A DNA stretch of 5,410 nucleotides from Sedimenticola sp. (lineage in GTDB: Bacteria; Pseudomonadota; Gammaproteobacteria; Chromatiales; Chromatiaceae), in contig JALWGP010000044.1 in the NCBI GenBank assembly GCA_027038775.1, positions 1-5,410 of the forward strand, in the 5' to 3' direction. This document shows, piece after piece, positions 1-5,410 of this stretch. Positions within the stretch are counted from its first letter, which is position 1. The number at the start of each line of letters is the position of its first letter. A model generated the notes under the pieces. That model was given only the letters and a program-made list of their open reading frames with translations. It was not told the DNA's origin and searched no databases. Both the position numbers and the translations under genes were made by a program.

Positions 1-696
1 GTAGTAGCGCGGCGAGGCTGGCGGCGGCTCGTGGGCCTTCTGCTCCTGCCCCTCCACGATGGGCTTGAGGTAGATCTCCACGCGGCGGTTGAGCTGGCGC
101 CCCGCCTCGGTGGCATTGGTGGCGCGCGGCTCGCGCTCTCCGCGCCCCTCGGTGTGGATGCGGGCGGGATCCACACCGCGCGAAGCAAGGTAGTCGCCCA
201 CGGCGCGGGCCCGCCGCTCCGACAGCCGCTGGTTGTACTCCTCCGAGCCGATACTGTCGGTGTGTCCCACCACGTGCACCACGGTCTTGTCGTACTTGCG
301 GATCACCTCGGCCAGGCGATCCAGGGAATCGGCGAAGCCGGGGTTGATCCGGGCGCTGTCGAAGTCGAAGGAGACCTGGGCGTCCAGGGTCAGCTTCAGG
401 CTCTCGTCCTGCATGCGCTGGATCTCGATCTGGCGCGCCGCACGTTCCCGGGCCAGCTGCTGCTCCAGCTCCCGCTGCTGCCGGTCCATGTAGTTGCCGA
501 TGGCGCCTCCGGCGAGGGCACCCAGCGCGGCTCCCACGTAAGCGCCCTTGCCGTGGCTGATCTGGTGGCCGATCACCGCACCGGCGACGGCGCCGATGGC
601 CGCCCCGGCGGTGGTCCTGGGATTTTCCTGCATGGTCTCGCAGCCGCCCACTCCCAGTGCCAGGGAGACCAAGGCAACAACCGATACCTTCTTCAT
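1..696 (-). CDS. OmpA-family outer-membrane lipoprotein with glycine zipper (YiaD-like), 3' end outside window
   Basis: Predicted lipoprotein that sits in the outer membrane and grips peptidoglycan. The frame is open from ATG at 696-694 to the left edge, giving 232 residues with no stop. Residues 1-18 form a lipoprotein signal peptide (Lys-Lys start, hydrophobic core, VGGC lipobox) with Cys19 as the acylated residue; Glu20 at +2 is not the Asp inner-membrane retention signal. Residues about 30-68 are a Gly/Ala-rich glycine zipper, 70-100 a charged Gln/Glu/Arg-rich likely coiled coil, and 103-213 the OmpA C-terminal domain. GHTDSIGS with Asp147, and LSERRA with Arg162, match the diaminopimelate-binding Asp and Arg of E. 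coli OmpA, with the same 15-residue spacing; NRRVEI follows at 203-208. The tail after 213 is Glu/Pro-rich. The order of parts matches E. coli YiaD. The start is backed by a GAGGA Shine-Dalgarno seven bases upstream. It is divergent from the DUF1631 gene. Family is certain; the specific role is inferred. Confidence 0.93.
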   Translation of the reverse strand, partial: MKKVSVVALVSLALGVGGCETMQENPRTTAGAAIGAVAGAVIGHQISHGKGAYVGAALGALAGGAIGNYMDRQQRELEQQLARERAARQIEIQRMQDESLKLTLDAQVSFDFDSARINPGFADSLDRLAEVIRKYDKTVVHVVGHTDSIGSEEYNQRLSERRARAVGDYLASRGVDPARIHTEGRGEREPRATNATEAGRQLNRRVEIYLKPIVEGQEQKAHEPPPASPRYY

Positions 697-703
697 ATCG
701 CTA

Positions 704-708
704 TCCTC
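704..708 (-). promoter_or_regulatory. Shine-Dalgarno of the OmpA-family lipoprotein gene
   Basis: The minus strand reads GAGGA, separated by seven bases from the ATG at 696. This fixes the start, which also gives a correctly sized lipoprotein signal peptide. Confidence 0.75.
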
Positions 709-749
709 ACTACTTGAATCGAGTCACACTTCACGCTTGATCTTCTTCC

Positions 750-778
750 ATCATAGCCCGACCACGACCTCCTGCACA
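750..778 (-). promoter_or_regulatory. candidate sigma70 promoter for the OmpA-family lipoprotein gene
   Basis: On the minus strand TGTGCA (778-773, four of six matches to TTGACA) is followed after 17 bases by TATGAT (755-750, five of six matches to TATAAT). Transcription would start near 743 and leave a leader of about 47 bases before the ATG. The spacing is ideal, but this is a by-eye match only. Confidence 0.45.
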
Positions 779-873
779 CCGGGATTCCAGCTCTTGCGGA
801 ACCAAAGAATGTGAGCCACTGAACAAAATGCTACGCCTCCGCGCCCAAATTCCTCGATGGCCCAATTATTGCG

Positions 874-902
874 TTGATCGACCGTAAAAAGTGCCCCACA
901 AT
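874..902 (+). promoter_or_regulatory. candidate sigma70 promoter for the DUF1631-PilZ operon
   Basis: TTGATC (874-879) and CACAAT (897-902) each match the sigma70 consensus at four of six positions and are separated by exactly 17 bases. The transcript would start near 909 and carry a leader of about 30 bases before the GTG at 938. The match is modest and has no experimental support here. Confidence 0.4.
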
Positions 903-937
903 AGGCTGGAGACCGGAAATCGCCCAAAAGCAGCCTT

Positions 938-3067
938 GTGACCATCGATTACAAATTCCGCTACCTGCTCGACGACTGGCAAAAGGAAGCCGTTGAGGTC
1001 CTCAACGACCGGTTTCGCCAGCTGTTGCGCGCCAGCGACGATGTGTTGATGGACTTTGCGGAGAAGGCGGAAAGCGGGCAGATCCAGAACCACTTCTTCG
1101 ACGCGCAGCGGGAGATCTGGCTCAAGATGGAGGACATGTCTCTCGATTTCCATGACCTCCTCACCAAGAAGCTGAGCCGCTTTCCCCTGCACGAGAACAG
1201 CCAGGTCCCCAAGCTGGGCACCGAGACCCTCAGCCTGGTCAACATCGACCTCTACGAGCGGAACCTGGCGCTGCACACCCTTGCCGAACGCGCCGAGCAG
1301 AACAACCAGCAGGAACTCTACCTCCTCGCCCAGCGTCTTTCCGTCATCAACAACGGCCAGCCGGTGACGATCGAGCAGATCCCCGCATCACCTCACCAGA
1401 CGTGCGAGGTCTTTGCCCGCTGCGTCAACCGCCTCACCATCGAGAAGGACGCCCTGCTGGTCCTCTACACCCTGTTCGACAAGTACGTGCTCTCGGCCCT
1501 GCCCGAGCTGCACGAGAAGCTGAACCAGAGCCTGGTGAAGGCAGGCATCCTGCCCACCCTGAAGTACAAGGTGAAAAACGCTCCCGCACACGAGGGAGCG
1601 CACGAACGGCAGCCGAAACGCCCCTCTTCCGAGCCCGAAAGGCCGCAGACACCGGAAGAACTGGGCGAGGAGACGATGCGCCGCATCCACGAACTGCTGC
1701 AGGCCAACCGGCACCGTCGGAAGAAGAAGGCCCCGCTGCCTCCCGGGGTGCTGCCGGCCACCTCCCAGGAGGTGATCCAGGCAGCCAACAGCATCACCCT
1801 GCAGCAGGCTACCTCCTTCCCCGACGAGGAGACCCTCTACCAGCCCGTCGACCCGGAGACCATTCACCACGTCCAGGAAGAGATGGCCAGCCAGCGGGAG
1901 ACCATCAAGCAGAAGGTGGGCAACAACCGGCTGCTGGACGAACAGGAGGACATCATCGACCTGGTGGGACTGCTGTTCGAGCAGATGCTGGACGACGAGA
2001 GCATTCCCAACGCCGCCAAGGCGCTGCTGGGACACCTCCACACCCCCTACATCAAGATCGGGCTCAGCGACCGGGACTTCTTCTCCAACCCCGAACATCC
2101 GGCCCGGGTGTTCCTGGACAAGGCGATCGCCGCCTCGGCCATCTGGGTGGACGAGATCGATCTCAAGGAGGGGATCTACCCCTTCCTCAAGGACACGGTG
2201 TTCAACATCGTGCGCCTGAGGAAACAGGGCCGGAAGGATTTCGAGGGCTACATCCAGGCGCTGGAAGCGGAGGTTTCCATGCGCGAGCAGAAATTCCAGG
2301 CACTGGAGAAACACAACGTGGAGGCGGAGATCGGCAAGGAACACCTGCTGCAGGCGAAGGAGGCTGCGCGGCGGGCGACCGCCCAGACCTTCGCCGGCAA
2401 GATGGTTCCCGCCTACTGCAAGCACTTCATCGACGAGGTGTGGGTGGATTATCTCACCCTGCTGCAGCTCAGAGAGGACGGCGAGGCGGAATCGGAAACC
2501 TGGCAGGAAGCGCTGGCCCTCGGCGAACGGATCCTCGCGCTCTGCCTCTCCAACGAAAAGGGGCTCGGGCGGGCCGCCCAGGTGGAGACCATCTCGGCGC
2601 AGATCCGCGACCAGGTCGGCACGCTGCTCCCCCACCAGGAACGCAAGCTGGAAGAGTTCATCGAGGCGCTCTACAGCCCGCCAAGCCGGGAGGCCGTGCT
2701 GGCCTGTCCCCCGGAAGAGGAGAAAAAGCCGGAGGAACGGCACATCGACCAGGAGACCTTCGAGCTCTACACCACGCTGCGCAAGCTTCCCATGGATACC
2801 TGGTTCGAGTTCAACACCGGCACCGAGAACAGCTACCGCGCCAAGCTCTCCTGGTACAACCCCATGACCGACCACTTCCTCTTCGTCACGCCCCGTGGCA
2901 AGAAGTCGCTGCTGGTGGACATCGGCAAGCTGGCCAGCGGCATTCAGACAGGGAGCGTCGTCTATTTCCCCGATATCAAGGTCTCCTTCTGGAACAAGGC
3001 GATGAGAAAGATCAGATCCCTGCTTGAGAGGAACGAGGCTCCGGTGACGGGGCCTGCCGAAGTATGA
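938..3067 (+). CDS. DUF1631 family protein, 709 aa, possible c-di-GMP-linked regulator
   Basis: A large, probably cytoplasmic protein (no signal peptide or membrane segment) of unknown biochemical function. The family is recognised from three parts. Residues about 15-75 contain the N-terminal signature FAEKAESGQ...NHFFDAQREIW. Residues 341-400 hold the family core, with DLVGLLFEQML, then SIPNAAKALLGHL and SDRDFFSNPEHPARVFL. The third part is the helical stretch around 490-540. Residues 210-265 form a basic, Pro-rich linker, and 588-602 a Glu/Lys linker. Residues 608-700 are a separate C-terminal domain (TWFEF, RAKLSWYNP, FLFVTPRGKKS) with the beta-rich pattern of PilZ-like barrels, but without the RxxxR and D/NxSxxG ligand motifs. 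Length is normal for the family. GTG 938 is the only usual start codon between the in-frame stop at 902-904 and residue 38, and lacks a good Shine-Dalgarno. The stop overlaps the start of the PilZ gene by ATGA, so the two are co-translated. Family call firm; role inferred from the partner. Some relatives have been labelled thymidine phosphorylase, which nothing here supports. Confidence 0.9.
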   Translation: MTIDYKFRYLLDDWQKEAVEVLNDRFRQLLRASDDVLMDFAEKAESGQIQNHFFDAQREIWLKMEDMSLDFHDLLTKKLSRFPLHENSQVPKLGTETLSLVNIDLYERNLALHTLAERAEQNNQQELYLLAQRLSVINNGQPVTIEQIPASPHQTCEVFARCVNRLTIEKDALLVLYTLFDKYVLSALPELHEKLNQSLVKAGILPTLKYKVKNAPAHEGAHERQPKRPSSEPERPQTPEELGEETMRRIHELLQANRHRRKKKAPLPPGVLPATSQEVIQAANSITLQQATSFPDEETLYQPVDPETIHHVQEEMASQRETIKQKVGNNRLLDEQEDIIDLVGLLFEQMLDDESIPNAAKALLGHLHTPYIKIGLSDRDFFSNPEHPARVFLDKAIAASAIWVDEIDLKEGIYPFLKDTVFNIVRLRKQGRKDFEGYIQALEAEVSMREQKFQALEKHNVEAEIGKEHLLQAKEAARRATAQTFAGKMVPAYCKHFIDEVWVDYLTLLQLREDGEAESETWQEALALGERILALCLSNEKGLGRAAQVETISAQIRDQVGTLLPHQERKLEEFIEALYSPPSREAVLACPPEEEKKPEERHIDQETFELYTTLRKLPMDTWFEFNTGTENSYRAKLSWYNPMTDHFLFVTPRGKKSLLVDIGKLASGIQTGSVVYFPDIKVSFWNKAMRKIRSLLERNEAPVTGPAEV

Positions 3068-3405
3068 AGAACCAGAGAAGACAACCCCGCTATCCGCTCA
3101 AGACGGCCATCCAGGCCATCAACGTCATCGACGGTCGCTCGCTGGGAATCCTGACCAATCTCTCCGCCGGCGGTTTTCTCCTCATGTGCGGCAGAGAGGG
3201 CCCGAAGCGCGGCGACATCTACCAGCTCCACCTGCTCGACCCCAAGGAGCACTCGCTGGACATCATGGTGGGCGCCACCTGCGCCTGGCGGGAAGAGGCG
3301 CATGCCACCAACAGCTTCTGGTGCGGCTTCAAGTTCATCGACGTCTCCCCCGAGGCCCAGCAGACGCTGGACCGTTTCCTGGAAAGGCTGGCGAAACAGG
3401 AATGA
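3064..3405 (+). CDS. single-domain PilZ protein, predicted c-di-GMP receptor, 113 aa
   Basis: PilZ domains bind the second messenger cyclic di-GMP and pass the signal to a partner by changing conformation. Both ligand motifs are intact: RxxxR at residues 5-9 (RRQPR) and NxSxxG at 32-37 (NLSAGG), separated by a beta strand. The rest follows the PilZ barrel pattern, with GDIYQLHLL, a Cys-Ala-Trp strand near residues 73-75, WCGFKFIDVS, and a C-terminal helix (QQTLDRFLERL). There is no extra domain, so it likely acts by protein-protein contact. The ATG shares ATGA with the stop of the DUF1631 gene and has little Shine-Dalgarno of its own, which points to translational coupling. The partner is most simply the DUF1631 product. 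Domain identity and ligand binding are well supported by motif; the output (motility, biofilm or other) is unknown. Confidence 0.93.
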   Translation: MKNQRRQPRYPLKTAIQAINVIDGRSLGILTNLSAGGFLLMCGREGPKRGDIYQLHLLDPKEHSLDIMVGATCAWREEAHATNSFWCGFKFIDVSPEAQQTLDRFLERLAKQE

Positions 3406-3450
3406 GGTTCCGGATTTGACGCTCGAACCGCATTTGTTGTAGCTTCCGAC

Positions 3451-3456
3451 TATAAT
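3451..3456 (+). promoter_or_regulatory. -10 box of the cold-shock gene promoter
   Basis: A perfect TATAAT. With a 17-base spacer the -35 position reads CCGCAT, a poor match, and there is no TGn extension. A good TTGACG lies at 3416-3421, but 29 bases upstream, too far to pair with this box. Transcription would start near 3463, at the foot of the hairpin, giving a leader of about 70 bases. Confidence 0.55.
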
Positions 3457-3462
3457 AAACAA

Positions 3463-3483
3463 CGGGATACGTCCGATATCCCG
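3463..3483 (+). promoter_or_regulatory. hairpin at the 5' end of the cold-shock gene leader
   Basis: CGGGATA (3463-3469) and TATCCCG (3477-3483) are perfect inverted repeats around a 7-base loop. The stem starts where transcription from TATAAT 3451-3456 is expected to begin, so the mRNA would open with a stem-loop, which often protects transcripts from 5'-end-dependent decay. The same palindrome could instead be a repressor operator at +1. The following 3484-3518 is A/C-rich with one T and should be unstructured. There is no U-tract, so it is not a terminator. Confidence 0.5.
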
Positions 3484-3518
3484 CAAAAACAACAATCCAG
3501 ACCACCAACGGAAAAAGC

Positions 3519-3524
3519 AGGAGG
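3519..3524 (+). promoter_or_regulatory. strong Shine-Dalgarno of the cold-shock gene
   Basis: A full AGGAGG lies seven bases before the ATG at 3532. It is by far the best ribosome-binding site in the window and sits in an A-rich, unstructured stretch, which suggests high expression. Confidence 0.88.
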
Positions 3525-3531
3525 AATCATC

Positions 3532-3750
3532 ATGCCCAGCGGGGTTGTAAAGTGGTTCAATAACGCAAAAGGGTACGGTTTCGTCACACCTGACGACGGC
3601 GACGAGGATGTCTTCGTCCACTTCTCGGCCATCGAAATGGAGGGATACAAGACGCTCAAGGAGGGTCAGGCCGTGGAATTCGACATCGAGGAGGGCCCCA
3701 AGGGGCTGCACGCACAGAACCTGAGGCACGCCGGCAGCAACGACGACTGA
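3532..3750 (+). CDS. cspD: cold-shock domain protein, CspD-like, 72 aa
   Basis: A small OB-fold protein that binds single-stranded nucleic acid. The cold-shock signature is complete: [14 protein letters not shown] at residues 5-18 includes RNP1 (KGYGFV, 13-18), and RNP2 is VFVHF at 27-31, so the aromatic stacking residues Trp8, Phe9, Tyr15, Phe17, Phe28, His30 and Phe31 are all present. The segment [22 protein letters not shown] (written here in parts: [22 protein letters not shown]) resembles E. coli CspD more than CspA. CspD in E. coli inhibits DNA replication in stationary phase and is not cold-induced. The position next to icd also fits CspD, since Pseudomonas and relatives have cspD beside icd. 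No CspA-type cold box was seen in the leader. The usual neighbour clpS is absent; instead a PilZ gene lies 126 bases upstream on the same strand. The family is certain, the CspD subtype likely. Confidence 0.93.
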   Translation: MPSGVVKWFNNAKGYGFVTPDDGDEDVFVHFSAIEMEGYKTLKEGQAVEFDIEEGPKGLHAQNLRHAGSNDD

Positions 3751-3768
3751 CCAACAGGTTTCCAGGAA

Positions 3769-3809
3769 ACAACAAAAAAGCCTGTCGTGTCGGCAGGCTT
3801 TTTTGTTGT
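3769..3809. terminator. bidirectional intrinsic terminator between the cold-shock gene and icd
   Basis: Two 19-base arms (3769-3787 and 3791-3809) flank a TGT loop, and all positions pair, with one G-U. The GC-rich core GCCTG/CAGGC is bracketed by a run of six A (3774-3779) and a run of six T (3799-3804), so a U-tract follows the stem in both directions. It ends the cspD transcript 18 bases after its stop and serves the converging icd transcript from the other side. On the minus-strand RNA the G-U becomes a C-A mismatch close to the loop, so the icd side should be slightly less stable. Confidence 0.93.
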
Positions 3810-3825
3810 CATTGGGACGGGAAAC

Positions 3826-5082
<1,257 letters not shown>

Positions 5083-5099
5083 CGAATGGACCCTTTTTC

Positions 5100-5108
5100 T
5101 GGTATGGT
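5100..5108 (+). promoter_or_regulatory. possible extended -10 for rluE
   Basis: TGGTATGGT gives a TGn extension and TATGGT (four of six matches to TATAAT). Transcription would start near 5115 and overlap the icd promoter face to face. The -35 region is poor, so this is only a weak candidate, but no better one was seen in the 97-base gap. Confidence 0.22.
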
Positions 5109-5126
5109 AATCGGCGCATTTTACCA
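5105..5126. promoter_or_regulatory. inverted repeat in the icd-rluE divergent region, candidate operator
   Basis: TGGTAA (5105-5110) and TTACCA (5121-5126) are exact inverted repeats with a 10-base spacer, so their centres are 16 bases apart, about one and a half helical turns. The right arm lies inside the icd -10 element and the left arm falls at about +2 to +7 of the icd transcript, a position suited to repression. No known regulator could be assigned. Six-base arms can arise by chance. Confidence 0.3.
5118..5126 (-). promoter_or_regulatory. extended -10 promoter of icd
   Basis: The minus strand reads TGGTAAAAT: a TGn extension (5126-5124) directly before TAAAAT (5123-5118, five of six matches to TATAAT). 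No good -35 is found at 16 to 18 bases, as is usual for extended -10 promoters. Transcription would begin near 5111, giving a leader of about 28 bases before the icd ATG. Confidence 0.5.
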
Positions 5127-5179
5127 CCGGATCTCCGTTTGAACGTGGTGGCAATCGCTTTCCAACCCTGCACCGCTTC

Positions 5180-5410
5180 ATGCCCCGCCTGATCCTCTTC
5201 AACAAGCCGTACGGCGTGCTCACCCAGTTCACCGACCGGGAAGGGCGTCCCACCCTGGCCGACTACATCCCGCTGAAGGGGGTCTATCCCGCCGGCAGGC
5301 TCGACCGGGACAGCGAGGGGCTGCTCCTGCTCACCGACGACGGCCGGCTGGCCCACCGCCTCACCCACCCCGGGAAACAGACCTGGAAGACCTACCTGGT
5401 GCAGGTGGAA
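5180..5410 (+). CDS. rluE: 23S rRNA pseudouridine synthase of the RsuA/RluE family, 5' part only
   Basis: Enzyme that isomerises a uridine in rRNA to pseudouridine; E. coli RluE acts on 23S rRNA U2457. The window holds the first 77 residues and the frame is open at the right edge. The start [18 protein letters not shown] matches the catalytic-domain start of E. coli RluE. Motif [16 protein letters not shown] at residues 39-52, carries the catalytic Asp42. THPGKQ and YLVQVE follow as in RluE. There is no N-terminal S4 domain, which agrees with RluE and not with RsuA or RluB. ATG 5180 is the only usual start after the in-frame stop at 5108-5110; the Shine-Dalgarno is poor. Divergent placement next to icd is also found in E. 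coli, which strengthens the RluE call over paralogues. Confidence 0.92.
   Translation, partial: MPRLILFNKPYGVLTQFTDREGRPTLADYIPLKGVYPAGRLDRDSEGLLLLTDDGRLAHRLTHPGKQTWKTYLVQVE

Larger units (their letters stand above)
697..937. other. divergent intergenic region
   Basis: A 241-base gap between two divergent genes, visibly less GC-rich than the coding DNA around it. It holds a candidate promoter for each direction. A 64-codon reading frame on the minus strand (945-751) crosses it, but it has no ribosome-binding site and its end overlaps the -10 box of the lipoprotein promoter. No tRNA, hairpin terminator or mobile-element end was seen. Confidence 0.6.

Noticed and set aside
745..800. Remnant of a dispersed repeat suggested by GGGATTCCAG
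   Set aside because: Only about ten bases match a common repeat-like string and there is no paired inverted copy nearby.
751..945. 64-codon minus-strand frame in the divergent intergenic region
   Set aside because: This is not a shadow of a larger gene, so it was considered. It has no Shine-Dalgarno, no recognisable family, and its 3' end runs into the -10 box of the lipoprotein promoter. Conservation in relatives would revive it.
1388..2875. 495-codon open frame on the minus strand inside the DUF1631 gene
   Set aside because: It is antisense to a recognised protein family and its translation is a low-complexity mix of Leu, Val, Gly and Arg typical of GC-rich shadow frames, with no domain signature.
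1402..3027. 541-codon plus-strand frame overlapping the DUF1631 gene
   Set aside because: The translation is dominated by Gly, Arg, Pro and Ala, as expected from a +1-shifted GC-rich gene; the DUF1631 frame carries the conserved motifs over the same span.
3406..3440. GGTTC/GAACC inverted repeat after pilZ as a possible terminator
   Set aside because: Only five base pairs around a 14-base loop, and the following T-rich stretch is interrupted. Too weak to call.
5083..5253. 57-codon N-terminal extension of icd up to an ATG at 5253
   Set aside because: The extension runs antisense through the start of rluE and across the icd promoter, and E. coli Icd begins where ATG 5082 does.

Overview
This window looks like chromosomal DNA of a GC-rich gammaproteobacterium. 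The evidence is a close match of the icd product to Escherichia coli isocitrate dehydrogenase, a CspD-type cold-shock protein beside icd, and an RluE-type pseudouridine synthase divergent from icd, an arrangement also known in enterobacteria. The DUF1631 and PilZ genes and the high-GC codon use would fit a Chromatiales- or Pseudomonas-like lineage, but the exact genus cannot be read from the sequence. No mobile element, tRNA, rRNA, CRISPR array or phage gene was seen.

Layout from left to right. Positions 1-696 (minus) hold an OmpA-family outer-membrane lipoprotein with a glycine-zipper segment, cut by the left edge. A 241-base divergent intergenic region (697-937) has a plausible sigma70-type promoter for each direction. 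Positions 938-3067 (plus) encode a 709-residue DUF1631 protein. It overlaps by ATGA (3064-3067) a 113-residue single-domain PilZ protein (3064-3405) that keeps both c-di-GMP-binding motifs. A 126-base gap follows with a perfect TATAAT box, a 5'-leader hairpin and a strong Shine-Dalgarno, and then a CspD-like cold-shock gene (3532-3750). A near-perfect 19-bp-arm terminator (3769-3809) lies between the convergent 3' ends of the cold-shock gene and icd. Positions 3826-5082 (minus) are complete NADP-dependent isocitrate dehydrogenase. A 97-base divergent region (5083-5179) contains an extended -10 promoter for icd and a TGGTAA/TTACCA inverted repeat. From 5180 the start of an RluE-like pseudouridine synthase runs off the right edge.

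Functionally the window mixes housekeeping genes (TCA cycle, 23S rRNA modification, nucleic-acid-binding cold-shock-domain protein, envelope anchoring) with one poorly understood unit, the translationally coupled DUF1631-PilZ pair. That pair is the best candidate here for undescribed biology, plausibly a c-di-GMP-responsive module. Its partner genes, and the clpS-clpA genes that usually sit beside cspD in gammaproteobacteria, are not in the window.
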